Shown here one piece after another: positions 8,050-18,178 of a stretch of DNA of 64,000 nt. A program made the translations under genes and the position numbers. This DNA comes from Sulfurospirillum sp. GTDB taxonomy: Bacteria > Campylobacterota > Campylobacteria > Campylobacterales > Sulfurospirillaceae. The stretch covers positions 62,001 through 126,000 of the forward strand of contig JADGDR010000007.1 of the NCBI GenBank assembly GCA_016744795.1. The letters are read 5' to 3'. The stretch's first letter is position 1. Each line of letters starts with the position of its first letter. The notes beneath the pieces were generated by a model, which made no database searches, had not been told where the DNA came from, and worked only from the letters and a program-made list of their open reading frames with translations.

Positions 8050-10500
8050 TTATTTTACCACCAAGTTAACTAATTTATTTGGAACATAAATCTCTTTTAT
8101 TATACTCTTTTCTTCTATCCATTTGCTACTAACTTCTCTAGCTAATACTAAAATATCATCTTTAGAAGTCTGTTTTGCTACTTCTATTTCACATCTTCTT
8201 TTACCATTTATTGTAATTGGTAGAATCATAGTAGATTCTTCAAAAACTTCTTCTAAAAGTTCAAGTTTTCTAAAATTTTTAAGCTTAAAAAGATTAGAAC
8301 TCAATTCCCAACAAGTGTGAGGTATAATAGGCTCTAATACATTTGCTAATACAAAATAACCCTCAGTCCAGACATTTGCATCTTTTTGTGCACTTAAAGC
8401 ATTTAAAGCCTCCATACAAGCTGCTATTAACGTATTAAATGCATATCCACTTTCAAATACATCATTTGACTTTTTAAGTGCTTCATATACTTTTTTTCTA
8501 GCAAGCTGAGACTCTTTTGAAAGTTTTGAATGGTTTATTGAAGGTAACTCTTGCACACTATTTGCATTTGAACTTCTATCACTAAACTTTTTTATAAACT
8601 TATATGCACCCTCAACCCCACTATCATTCCACTCTAACTCTTTTTGAGGTGGAGCAGCAAAAAGTATAAAAAGTCTTGCGGTATCTGCACCGTACTTCTG
8701 TATGATTGCATCTGGGTCAACTGTATTACCTTTTGATTTACTCATTTTTGAGCCATCTTTTAAAACCATACCTTGAGTAAGTAGATTTTCAAAAGGCTCA
8801 TCAGCTGAACTGTATCCCATATCTCTTAAAACTTTAGTAAAAAATCTAGAATAAAGAAGATGTAAGATAGCGTGTTCAATTCCGCCTACATATTGGTCTA
8901 CATTCATCCAGTAATCACTACTTTTTTTATCAAATATTTTATCTTCCCACATAGATTTATCGGTAGTATATCTCATAAAATACCAGCTTGATTGGAAAAA
9001 AGTATCCATAGTGTCAGTTTCACGAACCCCATCACCTTTACATGTAGGGCAAGTTGTGTATTTCCAAGTAGAATGAGTGTCAAGAGGATTTCCCTCTCCA
9101 TTTATTTCAACATCGTCAGGAAGCCCTACTGGTAAATTTTCTATTGCTTCAGGAACCAATCCACATTTTTTACAATGAATCATAGGAATTGGAGCACCCC
9201 AGTAACGTTGACGGCTTATGCCCCAGTCTCTTAGTTTAAAGTTAATTACTTTTTTTCCAAGTTCGTTTTTTTCAAAATCGTAAATTATTGATTTTTGTGC
9301 TTTTTTAGAGCTCATTCCTGTATATTTATCTGAATTTACAAGTTTTCCATGTTCTGTTGTTGCTTTAGAGCCATCAAAACAATTTTTTTCAGTTTCTATA
9401 GATTGAACTATTGGTAAATTATATTTAGTAGCAAACTCAAAATCTCTCTCATCGTGAGCAGGAACAGCCATAACTGCACCCCCACCATACTCGATTAATA
9501 CAAAGTTAGCTACCCAAATAGGAATTTTTTTGCCAGTTAAAGGATGAATAACATCTATTTCTAAGCTAATACCCTCTTTATCATTTTGTGCACGTTCTCG
9601 TGAACCTACTGCTTGCATCTCTTTAATTTTTTTGATTTTTTCATCACTAATAAGTTTGTTATCACAAAGATACTTTACAATTGCATGTTCAGGAGCAAGT
9701 GCTGTGTAAGTAACTCCATATATGGTATCTGGACGAGTTGTAAAAACACTATATTTTTCAAACTTATTATCTAATTTCGCTTTTGTCTCATCACTAAGAG
9801 TAAAGTCAAACTCCAAACCTTCACTTCTTCCTATCCAATTGTTTTGCATAGTTAAAACTTGACTTGGCCAACCCTTTTCTAACTTTTTGGCATCATCTAA
9901 AAGTTCTTGTGCATACTGAGTTATTTTAAGATAATATCCTGGCATATTTCGTTGTTCTACAGGATTATCACATCTCCAACAACAACCCTCTTCTACTTGC
10001 TCGTTTGCCAAAACGGTATGACAAGTTTCACACCAGTTTAGAGTTGAGCTTTTTTGATAAACTAAGCCTTTTTTATACATCTCAATAAAAATATGCTGTT
10101 CATGTTTTGAGTAAAGCTCATCACTTGTAGCAAACTCTCTAGTTTTTGAAAATGATAAGCCAAGAGCATTTAACTCTTTTTTCATATAATCTATATTTTC
10201 ATAAGTCCATTTTTTTGGATGTGTACCATTTTTGATAGCTGCATTTTCTGCTGGCATACCAAAAGAATCCCATCCTATTGGATGAAGAACGTTAAATCCA
10301 AGTTTTCTAAAGTTACGAGCTATCGCATCACTAATGCTGTAGTTTCTAACATGTCCCATATGGATACGACCACTTGGGTATGGAAACATACTTAATATAT
10401 ATTTTTTATCTTTTTTAAAGTCATTTGCTGGCTCAAAGGAACTATTTTCATTCCAATAATTTTGCCACTTTTTTTCTATTGTACTTGGACTATAATCCAT
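8050..10500 (-). CDS. leuS: Leucyl-tRNA synthetase
   Basis: LeuRS charges tRNA-Leu with leucine in the cytoplasm. The 816-residue protein is a full-length class I synthetase with the HIGH-type motif [10 protein letters not shown] near residue 43 and KMSKS in [11 protein letters not shown] near 580. It also has a CP1 editing domain with the [11 protein letters not shown] threonine-rich strand and [14 protein letters not shown], and a zinc knuckle (CETCHTVL...CWRC). A second Cys pair, CPTCKGDG, is partly encoded by one copy of the dispersed palindrome (9037-9047) in the TCK frame. It is followed one base later by lptE and preceded by the DUF6394 gene with a 19-base gap. Confidence 0.98.
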   Translation of the reverse strand: MDYSPSTIEKKWQNYWNENSSFEPANDFKKDKKYILSMFPYPSGRIHMGHVRNYSISDAIARNFRKLGFNVLHPIGWDSFGMPAENAAIKNGTHPKKWTYENIDYMKKELNALGLSFSKTREFATSDELYSKHEQHIFIEMYKKGLVYQKSSTLNWCETCHTVLANEQVEEGCCWRCDNPVEQRNMPGYYLKITQYAQELLDDAKKLEKGWPSQVLTMQNNWIGRSEGLEFDFTLSDETKAKLDNKFEKYSVFTTRPDTIYGVTYTALAPEHAIVKYLCDNKLISDEKIKKIKEMQAVGSRERAQNDKEGISLEIDVIHPLTGKKIPIWVANFVLIEYGGGAVMAVPAHDERDFEFATKYNLPIVQSIETEKNCFDGSKATTEHGKLVNSDKYTGMSSKKAQKSIIYDFEKNELGKKVINFKLRDWGISRQRYWGAPIPMIHCKKCGLVPEAIENLPVGLPDDVEINGEGNPLDTHSTWKYTTCPTCKGDGVRETDTMDTFFQSSWYFMRYTTDKSMWEDKIFDKKSSDYWMNVDQYVGGIEHAILHLLYSRFFTKVLRDMGYSSADEPFENLLTQGMVLKDGSKMSKSKGNTVDPDAIIQKYGADTARLFILFAAPPQKELEWNDSGVEGAYKFIKKFSDRSSNANSVQELPSINHSKLSKESQLARKKVYEALKKSNDVFESGYAFNTLIAACMEALNALSAQKDANVWTEGYFVLANVLEPIIPHTCWELSSNLFKLKNFRKLELLEEVFEESTMILPITINGKRRCEIEVAKQTSKDDILVLAREVSSKWIEEKSIIKEIYVPNKLVNLVVK

Positions 10501-10519
10501 TATTTGTTCATCCTATAAA

Positions 10520-10858
10520 TTAAAATTCTTCTTGTGTTTTTAGTGCCTCTATTAGTACTAATGCTAATGAAAACATATTCGCGACAATAGCACCAATTGC
10601 TAATGATATTGCCATGGTAACATTTCCCGAGAGTTGCATAAACAAAAATGCAGGAATTAGATGAAGATCTGCTACTAATGAACTCGCAAAAAGTTCTGCT
10701 GAAAGTATGTTTTTTACACCTATCTTAAGTAGTGTCGAAATCAGGTTAATACTAGCTGCTACAAAAAGTGCAACTTCGTTTTGCTCATATAAAAATCCAA
10801 CTGTCGTAGTCAAACTCATCAAGGCAAAAAAGATATATATTACTTTTCCCCAATCCAT
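10520..10858 (-). CDS. Conserved integral membrane protein (DUF6394-like)
   Basis: The protein has 112 residues and four predicted transmembrane helices (about 5-22, 28-46, 58-78, 82-106) with short loops and no signal peptide. It resembles the small membrane protein that, as I recall, lies between secF and leuS in Helicobacter and other Campylobacterota. Its function is unknown. Here it sits between secF (52-base gap) and leuS (19-base gap). The gap to secF contains an inverted repeat at 10877-10903. The position in a Sec/LPS operon hints at an envelope role, but nothing in the sequence shows an activity. Confidence 0.75.
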   Translation of the reverse strand: MDWGKVIYIFFALMSLTTTVGFLYEQNEVALFVAASINLISTLLKIGVKNILSAELFASSLVADLHLIPAFLFMQLSGNVTMAISLAIGAIVANMFSLALVLIEALKTQEEF

Positions 10859-10876
10859 AAGGTCTCCTTTTAAAAT

Positions 10877-10903
10877 CTCTACATGTAAACTTTACATGTA
10901 GAG
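10877..10903. repeat. Inverted repeat of two palindrome copies between secF and the DUF6394 gene
   Basis: The left arm CTCTACATGTAAA (10877-10889) and right arm TTTACATGTAGAG (10891-10903) are perfect reverse complements around a single C. Each arm is itself a copy of the dispersed palindrome. It is one of the few intergenic occurrences. It could fold as a hairpin in RNA, but no U-run follows on the minus strand, so terminator function is uncertain. Confidence 0.85.
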
Positions 10904-10910
10904 TTATTTT

Positions 10911-11882
10911 TTAAACAATACCTTTTTCGTATTGTGCTCTCATCTTCTCTTTTTCTATTCTTGCTATCTTCTTTTTAGATTCTTTTGACTTGTAATCTTC
11001 AACATCAAACTTTAACCACTTTAACATTGGAGATGCAACAAAGATAGAACTATATGTTCCTACTATAATACCTACTAAAAGTGTAAATCCAAATCCGTGA
11101 ATAATCTCTCCACCAAACATCCAAAGTGTTAAAACAACAAAGAATGTTGTTAATGAAGTTAAAAGTGTACGTGAAAGAGTTTTTGAAACTGAAAAGTTTA
11201 TAATATCAAATAGATCAAAACTTTTTGTTTTATTGACCTCTTCTCTAATCCTGTCAAATACAATAATTGTATCATTCAAAGAGTATCCAAGTAGGGTTAA
11301 AAGGGCAGCTAATATATCTAAATTTATATCGATTTGAAAAATTGCTAAAGCTCCCATCGCTATAGAAATATCATGTATTAAAGCGAGTATAGAAGCAACA
11401 GCGAATCTCCATTCAAATCTGACAGTAATATAGACAAGTATGGCCAAAATGGAAACAAGCATCGCCATAATACCTTTTTCTCTAAGTTCACCACCAACTT
11501 TGGGACCAACTATATCTACTCTTCTAATTTTAAATTCACCAGTTCCTTTTAACAAACCACTGATAATTTCGCTTAAATCTTCTTGTACAGAATCTGTACT
11601 ACTCATGAATCTAATAACAACTTCATCAGGAGCACCAAATTCAGTTATAGTTGCACTTTTAAACATTTTATTAACTGAGATTTGTTCTCTCATTTTTTGA
11701 ATAGGTGCTTTGCCTTCATATTTAATTTGAACTATCGTTCCACCAGAAAAATCTATACCATAGTTTAGACCTTTTGTACCTAGTGATACATAAGATGCCA
11801 TTATCATCATAAATGAAAGTATTATAAAAGGTAGGCTTTTGCCCATAAAATTATATGTTTTATCTTTTGAAAATATTTGCAT
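10911..11882 (-). CDS. secF: Protein translocase subunit SecF
   Basis: SecF forms a complex with SecD in the inner membrane that uses the proton motive force to complete export through SecYEG. I chose the ATG at 11882 (MQIFSKDKTYNFMG), giving 323 residues; the open frame extends 10 codons further into secD. With this start the ATG overlaps the secD stop by one base (TAATG), a standard coupling arrangement. The protein has the family signature NYGIDFSGGTIVQIKYEG near residue 35, a small periplasmic domain and five following helices, including LLGYSLNDTIIVFDRIREE. It precedes the DUF6394 gene. Confidence 0.96.
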   Translation of the reverse strand: MQIFSKDKTYNFMGKSLPFIILSFMMIMASYVSLGTKGLNYGIDFSGGTIVQIKYEGKAPIQKMREQISVNKMFKSATITEFGAPDEVVIRFMSSTDSVQEDLSEIISGLLKGTGEFKIRRVDIVGPKVGGELREKGIMAMLVSILAILVYITVRFEWRFAVASILALIHDISIAMGALAIFQIDINLDILAALLTLLGYSLNDTIIVFDRIREEVNKTKSFDLFDIINFSVSKTLSRTLLTSLTTFFVVLTLWMFGGEIIHGFGFTLLVGIIVGTYSSIFVASPMLKWLKFDVEDYKSKESKKKIARIEKEKMRAQYEKGIV

Positions 11883-13465
11883 TATTTTGCACTCCCTTTT
11901 ATACCAAACCATAGGCTCAAGTTTTTGCTTTTTTCAATTCTTGGCATCAAATACTGATAAATACCATGTGTTCCCAAAATCGCAGTTAACATTGAAGCTA
12001 AAATACCTATACTCATAGTAACAGCAAATCCTTTTATAGGACCTGTTCCATAAGCATAAAGAACAATAGCAGCAAGAAGCGTAGTTATGTTTGCATCAAG
12101 TATCGCACTCATTGCATTATCGTAACCTTTTTCAATCGCACGTGAGATGGAAGTTCCTTGACTAAACAGCTCTCTAATCCTCTCGTTTATAATAACGTTT
12201 GCATCAACTGCCATACCAACAGTAAGAACTATCCCAGCCATACCAGGAAGTGTAAGAGTTGCACCAAAAAGTGCCATAACTGCTAAAACTATAAATAAGT
12301 TTGCTATCAAAGCTGTATTTGCAATAACTCCAGCAAGACCATAATAAACAACCATAAAAATAACAACTAACATAAAACCTAAAGAAAGTGCAATAGTACT
12401 AGCCTTAATACTATCAGCTCCAAGGCTTGGTCCAACACTTCTTTTTTCTAGTAGTTTTACAGGGGCTAAAAGTGCACCACTTCTAAGAGCAATCGCTACA
12501 TCACTAGCCTCTTCCATGCTAAATGAACCACTTATTTGTCCACTACCACCACCGATTCTCTCACGGATAACTGGAGCAGAATAGACCTTATTATCAAGAA
12601 CGATAGCAAGATGAGCTCCTACATTTTTACCAGTAAAATCACCAAAAATTTTAGCACCTTCTGAATTAAGTGAAAAGTTAATAACGGCTTGACTCATCTT
12701 GTCAAAACCAACTTTTGCATCTGTCAGCATACTACCATCAAGGATAGGAACCTCTTTAAGAACATGTCTTTGTTTAGGGTTTCTAGCATCTGGTAAAATC
12801 ACATCACCATACTCAGCTGCTTCTTCATCACTCATGTCATATGCTCGATCACTTCTAAGCTCATCCACTGTCATCATCTGAAGATGTGCCGCTTTTGCTA
12901 TAAGCTCACGAGCTCTTTGTTCATCTTCACCAGTTTTAATTCCTGGAAGTTCTACTAGTATCTTATCTTTACCCTGTCTTGCAACATTAGGTTCAGCTAG
13001 ACCAAATTGGTCTAATCTATTTCTAATAGTCTCGACTGCTTGATTAATTGCATACTGTTTTGTAGCCTCTTTTTCAAGTTCATTTAAAGATAAAGTATAA
13101 TTAAGTCCATCTTTTTCAAGAATCATACCAGGAACTTTGTTTATCATTTCATCGAGATTTTTTTCTTCATCTGGATCTACCAAAGTCAAAGTTACACTCT
13201 CACCTTTAATTTTTAAACTATCTATTATAACATCATTTGCATCTGTAAAAAATTTAACACTTGATGCTATTGATTTGATTTTTGATTTTATCGCTTCGTT
13301 TGTTTTAACACCTAAAAGCATATAAAGACCCCCTTGGAGATCAAGTCCAAGGGATATCTTAGCGCCTTTTTCGGTTTGAAGGAATGTCGGAGCCGACAAA
13401 CCCAATCCAAAAACAACCGCAAGGAAGAAAATCACCAATCGGTAATTTAATCCACCTTTACTCAT
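11882..13465 (-). CDS. secD: Protein translocase subunit SecD
   Basis: SecD is the larger partner of SecF. I place the start at ATG 13465 (MSKGGLNYRLV), 527 residues; an in-frame GTG lies two codons upstream at 13471. The ATG overlaps the yajC stop by 8 bases. The protein has an N-terminal helix (about 10-28), the SLGLDLQGGLYMLLGV motif, a large periplasmic P1 domain with ETIRNRLDQFGLAEP, and five C-terminal helices with MAVDANVIINERIRE. The length fits Campylobacterota SecD, which lacks the extra region of E. coli SecD. The yajC-secD-secF order is the classical one. Confidence 0.97.
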   Translation of the reverse strand: MSKGGLNYRLVIFFLAVVFGLGLSAPTFLQTEKGAKISLGLDLQGGLYMLLGVKTNEAIKSKIKSIASSVKFFTDANDVIIDSLKIKGESVTLTLVDPDEEKNLDEMINKVPGMILEKDGLNYTLSLNELEKEATKQYAINQAVETIRNRLDQFGLAEPNVARQGKDKILVELPGIKTGEDEQRARELIAKAAHLQMMTVDELRSDRAYDMSDEEAAEYGDVILPDARNPKQRHVLKEVPILDGSMLTDAKVGFDKMSQAVINFSLNSEGAKIFGDFTGKNVGAHLAIVLDNKVYSAPVIRERIGGGSGQISGSFSMEEASDVAIALRSGALLAPVKLLEKRSVGPSLGADSIKASTIALSLGFMLVVIFMVVYYGLAGVIANTALIANLFIVLAVMALFGATLTLPGMAGIVLTVGMAVDANVIINERIRELFSQGTSISRAIEKGYDNAMSAILDANITTLLAAIVLYAYGTGPIKGFAVTMSIGILASMLTAILGTHGIYQYLMPRIEKSKNLSLWFGIKGSAK

Positions 13466-13742
13466 CAGCACTCTTTTCGATTTTTTTAGCTATATACTCT
13501 CTTGAGACTTTCACAACTGTGTCATCATTAAGTTTAACTTTGATAAAATCTTCTTCAGGTTTAACAACCTCACAAATCAAACCACCGTTAGTGATAACCT
13601 TGTCGCCTTTTTTCAGAGCGCCTATCATCTCCTTGTGTGCCTTAGCCTGCTTTTGTTGCGGTCTAATCACCAAGAAATAAAAAATCGCAAAAAGAACGAT
13701 TAATGGAAGTAAAGAAGCAAATATATCTGAGCCACCTTGCAT
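13458..13742 (-). CDS. yajC: Preprotein translocase accessory subunit YajC
   Basis: YajC is a single-pass inner-membrane protein associated with SecDF and YidC. The ATG at 13742 (MQGGSDIFASLLPL) is preferred over the upstream TTG at 13769 because AAAGGA lies just before it; it gives 94 residues. The protein has one transmembrane helix (about residues 8-27) followed by the diagnostic FYFLVIRPQQKQ and the soluble domain KKGDKVITNGGL. It heads the yajC-secD-secF unit and is divergent to lnt, whose open frame begins inside yajC. Confidence 0.95.
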   Translation of the reverse strand: MQGGSDIFASLLPLIVLFAIFYFLVIRPQQKQAKAHKEMIGALKKGDKVITNGGLICEVVKPEEDFIKVKLNDDTVVKVSREYIAKKIEKSADE

Positions 13743-14986
13743 ACGAATCCTTTGATAAAAAATTTTCAAGGAATTATTTTAGCACTTTTTTTATAATAAA
13801 AGGCTTTTTTATTGCACTTTGTCTCTCTGTTTTCATATATATGGAGTATTTTTCCGTACATGTAAAGATTTTTGATACTATTTTTGCAATAATTGGATTT
13901 TATGGACTTCTTACATGCGAAAAAAAAACTTTTACTTGGGTTGGATTTTTTATTGGTATTTTATGGTTTTATTGGATTGGATTTGGATTTGGATTTTATG
14001 ATTTAAATTATTTAATTCCTTTAGTTGTTATTGGATTTGGAATTATTTATGGTCTATTTTTTTGGTCTATAAGTAAACTTGGAATTACTCCTGAAATACG
14101 TGCTTTTTTTCTGTTTCTATTTGTTTTTTTCAAACCTTTTGGATTTAATTGGTTTAAACCTGAGCTAATTTTTATAAACTCTTACTTCTCTACAGATATA
14201 TATTTTTATGGACTATTTTTAATTGTTTTAACTCTTTGTGTAAGATTAAAAAAATTGTGGAAATTAATAGGAATTTTGCTGTTAATTACTTTGACTTTTT
14301 TTAACAAACCTTTACATGTAACCCTACCTAATCTTGATATTGCAATTCCTATCACAAATCTTGATCAAGGCAAAAAATGGAAAAAAGAGTTTCGCAACCA
14401 AATAGTAGAAAACAACTTTTTTCTCATTAAAGAAGCAATAAAAGCTAAAAAAGATTTAATTATTTTACATGAAAGTGCTTTTCCTCTTTATCTTAACCTT
14501 GATATAAAAACACTAAATAGACTAAAAAAACTCTCTTACGATATAGTGATTGTAACGGGAGGTTTACATGTAAAGGAAAATCTTGTTTATAACTCCTCAT
14601 ACTTGTTTCAAAATGGTGAATTTAAAATAGCCGACAAGGTTGTATTAGTTCCTTTTGGAGAAAAAATTCCACTTCCAAAATGGGCAGTAGACATCATTAA
14701 CAATCTATTTTTTAATGGAGCAGATGACTATAAAAATGCCCAAAATGTTTTTAATTTTGAGATAGAAAATTATACCTTTAGAAATGCTATTTGTTATGAA
14801 GCAACAACTGATAGACTTTATGAAAATAGTCCAAAATATATGATAGCCATAAGCAACAACGCATGGTTTACGCCCTCGATTGAGCCAACTTTACAAAACC
14901 TACTTTTAAAACTTTATGCAAAAAAGTACAAAACTATTATTTACCACAGTGCAAATAGTGGCATAAGTGGTATTATACTTCCGTAA
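13703..14986 (+). CDS. lnt: Apolipoprotein N-acyltransferase (start uncertain)
   Basis: Lnt adds the third acyl chain to lipoproteins in the inner membrane. An N-terminal multi-helix region (LWFYWIGFGFGFYDL) precedes a nitrilase-type domain. The catalytic triad is visible as Glu in ILHESAFPLY, Lys in PFGEKIPLP and Cys in NAICYEATTD. It is shorter than E. coli Lnt (512 residues), as usual here. The start is unclear. The longest frame begins at 13703 inside yajC without a good RBS. The ATG at 13841 would remove part of the first conserved helix, yet a TATAAT at 13792-13797 suggests transcription starts nearby. Palindrome copies lie at 13856, 14311 and 14563. A promoter-like TATAAT follows the stop. 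Confidence 0.88.
   Translation: MEVKKQIYLSHLAYESFDKKFSRNYFSTFFIIKGFFIALCLSVFIYMEYFSVHVKIFDTIFAIIGFYGLLTCEKKTFTWVGFFIGILWFYWIGFGFGFYDLNYLIPLVVIGFGIIYGLFFWSISKLGITPEIRAFFLFLFVFFKPFGFNWFKPELIFINSYFSTDIYFYGLFLIVLTLCVRLKKLWKLIGILLLITLTFFNKPLHVTLPNLDIAIPITNLDQGKKWKKEFRNQIVENNFFLIKEAIKAKKDLIILHESAFPLYLNLDIKTLNRLKKLSYDIVIVTGGLHVKENLVYNSSYLFQNGEFKIADKVVLVPFGEKIPLPKWAVDIINNLFFNGADDYKNAQNVFNFEIENYTFRNAICYEATTDRLYENSPKYMIAISNNAWFTPSIEPTLQNLLLKLYAKKYKTIIYHSANSGISGIILP
14563..14574. repeat. Palindrome TTTACATGTAAA in lnt
   Basis: An exact 12-mer, read as GGLHVKEN in lnt. A shorter copy at 14311 reads as PLHVTL and one at 13856 as SVHVKI. Confidence 0.9.
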
Positions 14987-14994
14987 AATTATAG

Positions 14995-15000
14995 TATAAT
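14995..15000 (+). promoter_or_regulatory. Probable -10 element upstream of the sensor kinase gene
   Basis: A TATAAT lies 8 bases after the lnt stop and 23 bases before the kinase ATG at 15024, with AAAGGA as RBS close to the start. No clear -35 box is seen, which is normal for sigma-70 promoters in this phylum. Read-through from lnt is also possible. Confidence 0.45.
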
Positions 15001-15023
15001 AGTTAAAGTATAAAAGGATTTTT

Positions 15024-16934
15024 ATGAATAAATTTTCTCTTAAAATACAAATAATACTACTAACAGTATTTTCACTAATTTTACTATCACTTGTTACTAC
15101 ATACATAGCTAATGAAAAAACAAAAGATGCACTAATCCAAAAAAATTATTCTGCTTTAACTGGAGCAAGAAATATAAAAAAGTATTTTATAGAAGCTTTT
15201 TTTAATGAGAAAATAAGTGATATAAAAATACTTGCAAAATCACAAGATGTAAAAAACATTGTAAGCGATATGAATCTTGCTTATAATGATTTAAAGATAA
15301 AAAAAAGTGATCCTTTTTTAATTAAACACCCTTTAGTAAAAAAAATAACTAAAAAATATGAATCCTTTTTTCATAAATACTTAGAGCTATATGGTTACTA
15401 TGATATATTTATCATTGGTATAAATGGGCAAGTGCTTTATACTGTTAACAAGGAGTCTGACTATGGTAAAAATCTATCAAATAGCTATCTAAAAAATAGT
15501 GGGTTAGGACAAGTTTATAAAAAAGCTTTACGCAATAAACGTCCCACTTTTGTAGATATGGAACCTTATAAACCAAGCAAAAATGAACCTGCTATGTTTT
15601 TAGCTACTCCTGTCAAAATTAATGGGGAAGTAAAAGCCGTTTTAGCATTTCAAATTAGTGATAAAGCTATAAATAACGTAATGCAATATCGTAATAACTA
15701 TGAAAAAACTCAAGAAGATTATCTTGTAGGTCATGATGGACTTATGCGAAGTGATAGTTATTTTGATAAAAAAAATCGCTCTCTTAGAGCATCATTTGCC
15801 AGTCCTGAAAATGGCTCAGTAAATACAGCTGCTACAGTAGAGGCATTAGCTGGAATTAGCAATACAAAAATAATTATTGGATTCGATGGAAAACCTGCTT
15901 TATCTTCTTACTCTTACATAAAAGTAGGCGAAGATTTCTCATGGGCAATACTCTCAGAAATTAAGTTAAAAGAAGTTCTTAAAACAACATACTCAATTAG
16001 CAAAGCTATTATTATTTCATCTGTCATCACTTTAATAATCATACTAATCATTACTCTAATAATGATAAATTTGAGTGTAATACGTCCCATAAATAAAATC
16101 AATACCACTATATTACAAATAGAAGCAAAGAATGACTTAACAATAAGAACAAATGAAAATGCCCCTTATGAACTATCAATAATAGCAAAAAGTCTAAATC
16201 ATATGATGAATGAAATTGATAAAAAAGACAAGCTTATAGTGAAGCAGTCTCGTTTAGCTGCTATGGGTGAAATGATAAGCATGATAGCTCATCAGTGGAG
16301 ACAACCATTAACAGGAATGGGAATGACAACTAATAATTTACTTTTTGATATAGAGCTGGAAGAAATTGATCCTAAAAAATTTAAAGAAAATTTAGAGATA
16401 ATAAATACACAGATTAATTTTCTATCAAATACTATAGATAACTTCAAAAACTTTTTTAAAACAACCAAAAGAGCTGAAAAAATTGATATAAATTCAGTTA
16501 TAGATGAAAGCCTTCTAATAATACAAAACAGCATAAAAAATGAAAATATCAATATTCAACTCAATACAAAAAAGAGTGTAAGCGCTATAACAAAAAAAAG
16601 TGAACTCATGCAAATCATTTTAAATCTGATAAAAAATGCAATGGATGCCTATAGAGATAGTAACATAGAAAAAAAAGATATAACTATTGCTTTAAATGAA
16701 ACATCTTCAAATATAACTATAAAAATAGATGATAATGCTGGTGGAATTCCTATTAAAATTATAGACAAAATATTTGAACCTTATTTTAGTACAAAGAAAA
16801 ATAAAAATGGAACTGGATTAGGGCTTTATATGTCCAAAATGATTGTTGAGGATCATTTAAGAGGAGAGTTATTTGTAAAAAGTGAAAATGGCTCAACAAC
16901 ATTTAGTGTAATCTTACCAAAAAAAGGAGTATAA
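15024..16934 (+). CDS. Sensor histidine kinase with periplasmic Cache domain
   Basis: This is a 636-residue membrane kinase. One transmembrane helix lies at about 7-27, a periplasmic dCache-type region follows to about 320, and a second helix is at about 325-350, followed by HAMP. The DHp domain carries the H-box IAHQWRQPL, the form typical of Campylobacterota kinases. The ATPase domain has the N box LIKNAMDAY, DDNAGGIP, and GTGLGLYMSK. It should autophosphorylate on the H-box histidine and pass phosphate to the response regulator encoded 2 bases downstream. The ligand cannot be read from sequence; Cache domains usually bind small metabolites. Nothing suggests truncation. Confidence 0.93.
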   Translation: MNKFSLKIQIILLTVFSLILLSLVTTYIANEKTKDALIQKNYSALTGARNIKKYFIEAFFNEKISDIKILAKSQDVKNIVSDMNLAYNDLKIKKSDPFLIKHPLVKKITKKYESFFHKYLELYGYYDIFIIGINGQVLYTVNKESDYGKNLSNSYLKNSGLGQVYKKALRNKRPTFVDMEPYKPSKNEPAMFLATPVKINGEVKAVLAFQISDKAINNVMQYRNNYEKTQEDYLVGHDGLMRSDSYFDKKNRSLRASFASPENGSVNTAATVEALAGISNTKIIIGFDGKPALSSYSYIKVGEDFSWAILSEIKLKEVLKTTYSISKAIIISSVITLIIILIITLIMINLSVIRPINKINTTILQIEAKNDLTIRTNENAPYELSIIAKSLNHMMNEIDKKDKLIVKQSRLAAMGEMISMIAHQWRQPLTGMGMTTNNLLFDIELEEIDPKKFKENLEIINTQINFLSNTIDNFKNFFKTTKRAEKIDINSVIDESLLIIQNSIKNENINIQLNTKKSVSAITKKSELMQIILNLIKNAMDAYRDSNIEKKDITIALNETSSNITIKIDDNAGGIPIKIIDKIFEPYFSTKKNKNGTGLGLYMSKMIVEDHLRGELFVKSENGSTTFSVILPKKGV

Positions 16935-16936
16935 TT

Positions 16937-18178
16937 ATGGATGTAAATATAGTAAAACTTAAGAAGTATGCTCAAAATTGTTCCGTTTTGTATGTAGAAG
17001 ATGATGAGTTAATACGAACACAAACAGCAAGTTTTTTAAACCGTTTTTTCCCCAATGTAGTTCAAGCAGAAGATGGGCAAATAGGACTAGAAAATTATAA
17101 AGAAAAAAAATTCGACATAGTAATAACTGATATAAATATGCCAAATTTAAATGGCATAGATATGATAAAAGCTATAAAAAAAGTAAATCAAGAACAGATT
17201 ATATTAGTAACCTCTGCACATAATGATAGTAAATATCTAGTAGAACTAATAAATGCTGGCGTTATGCACTTTGCTTTAAAACCATTTGATAACAAACAAT
17301 TTCTTTATACTCTATATAAAATAGCTAAAGAACTTAATTTTTCTAAAGAAAAAGAGTCTCTTAGGAAAAAATTTCAACTTATCATCAATCAAGTTAAAGT
17401 AGGTATAGCTGTTCTTAAAGATAATAAAATAGATATTGTAAATAAAGCATTTTTAAATATAGGTGATTTTGATTCTGTTGAAACATTAAAATTAGAAATG
17501 CCTAACATTGGAATTTTATTTGAAAAAGCTTCCCACTGTATTAGTGCAACAACAAATGGCGAACTAATTGAAGAACTAGAAAAAACAAAAAAAGAAGACC
17601 ATAAAGTCAGGATAATTAAAGATTCAAATACATATGAATATCAAATTGAAATTACAAAAACAGAAGAAGATAATAGTTGTATACTCACTTTTACTGACAT
17701 TACTGCTATACATAACTCTTTAAATAGTGATGAACATACAAAACTACCATCTAAAAAATTTGTTATTGAAAAAATTGAACTTCTAAAACAACTTAAAAGT
17801 GAGCTAAATGTAATAATATTAAGTATTAATCACTACGAAAGCATTACACAATGGTATGGTAAAAACAAAGCAAAAAATTTGGAAATAATATTTTCAGAAA
17901 CTTTAAAACATATCATTGCAAAGTACTTACCAGATACATTTATAGGATATTTTGGAGAAAATAAATTTGTGATAATACCCAATGAAGATAATATAGAATC
18001 ATTTTATAAAGCTCTTAAGAATATAAATATATCATCTTTTGAATTTTTTAAAAATCATGATAACTCAGAAATAAAGTTTAATCCATCTATTAGCATAAAA
18101 AATGAAAAACTAAATACAAACAAAAACCTGATAGAAATAGAAGTTGATTTAATCAATGCTTTTGACTTGTTAAATTAA
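16937..18178 (+). CDS. Response regulator with degenerate GGDEF output domain
   Basis: The N-terminal receiver domain (about 13-130) has the acidic pair in YVEDDE, the phospho-acceptor Asp in VITDINMPNLNG, Thr/Ser in LVTSAH and Lys in ALKPFD, so it should be phosphorylatable. A central PAS-like region (about 145-260) is followed by a GGDEF-like domain (about 265-410). Its signature loop is GYFGENKFVII instead of GG[D/E]EF and it lacks the RxxD site. It is therefore unlikely to make cyclic di-GMP and may bind nucleotide or serve as an interaction module. It is the obvious partner of the kinase 2 bases upstream. The next gene, 217 bases on, is an intact cyclase. Confidence 0.88.
   Translation: MDVNIVKLKKYAQNCSVLYVEDDELIRTQTASFLNRFFPNVVQAEDGQIGLENYKEKKFDIVITDINMPNLNGIDMIKAIKKVNQEQIILVTSAHNDSKYLVELINAGVMHFALKPFDNKQFLYTLYKIAKELNFSKEKESLRKKFQLIINQVKVGIAVLKDNKIDIVNKAFLNIGDFDSVETLKLEMPNIGILFEKASHCISATTNGELIEELEKTKKEDHKVRIIKDSNTYEYQIEITKTEEDNSCILTFTDITAIHNSLNSDEHTKLPSKKFVIEKIELLKQLKSELNVIILSINHYESITQWYGKNKAKNLEIIFSETLKHIIAKYLPDTFIGYFGENKFVIIPNEDNIESFYKALKNINISSFEFFKNHDNSEIKFNPSISIKNEKLNTNKNLIEIEVDLINAFDLLN

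Noticed and set aside
11883-11912. N-terminal extension of SecF from the longest frame
   Set aside because: Starting at 11882 gives the usual N-terminus and a TAATG junction with secD; the extension overlaps secD and has no RBS.
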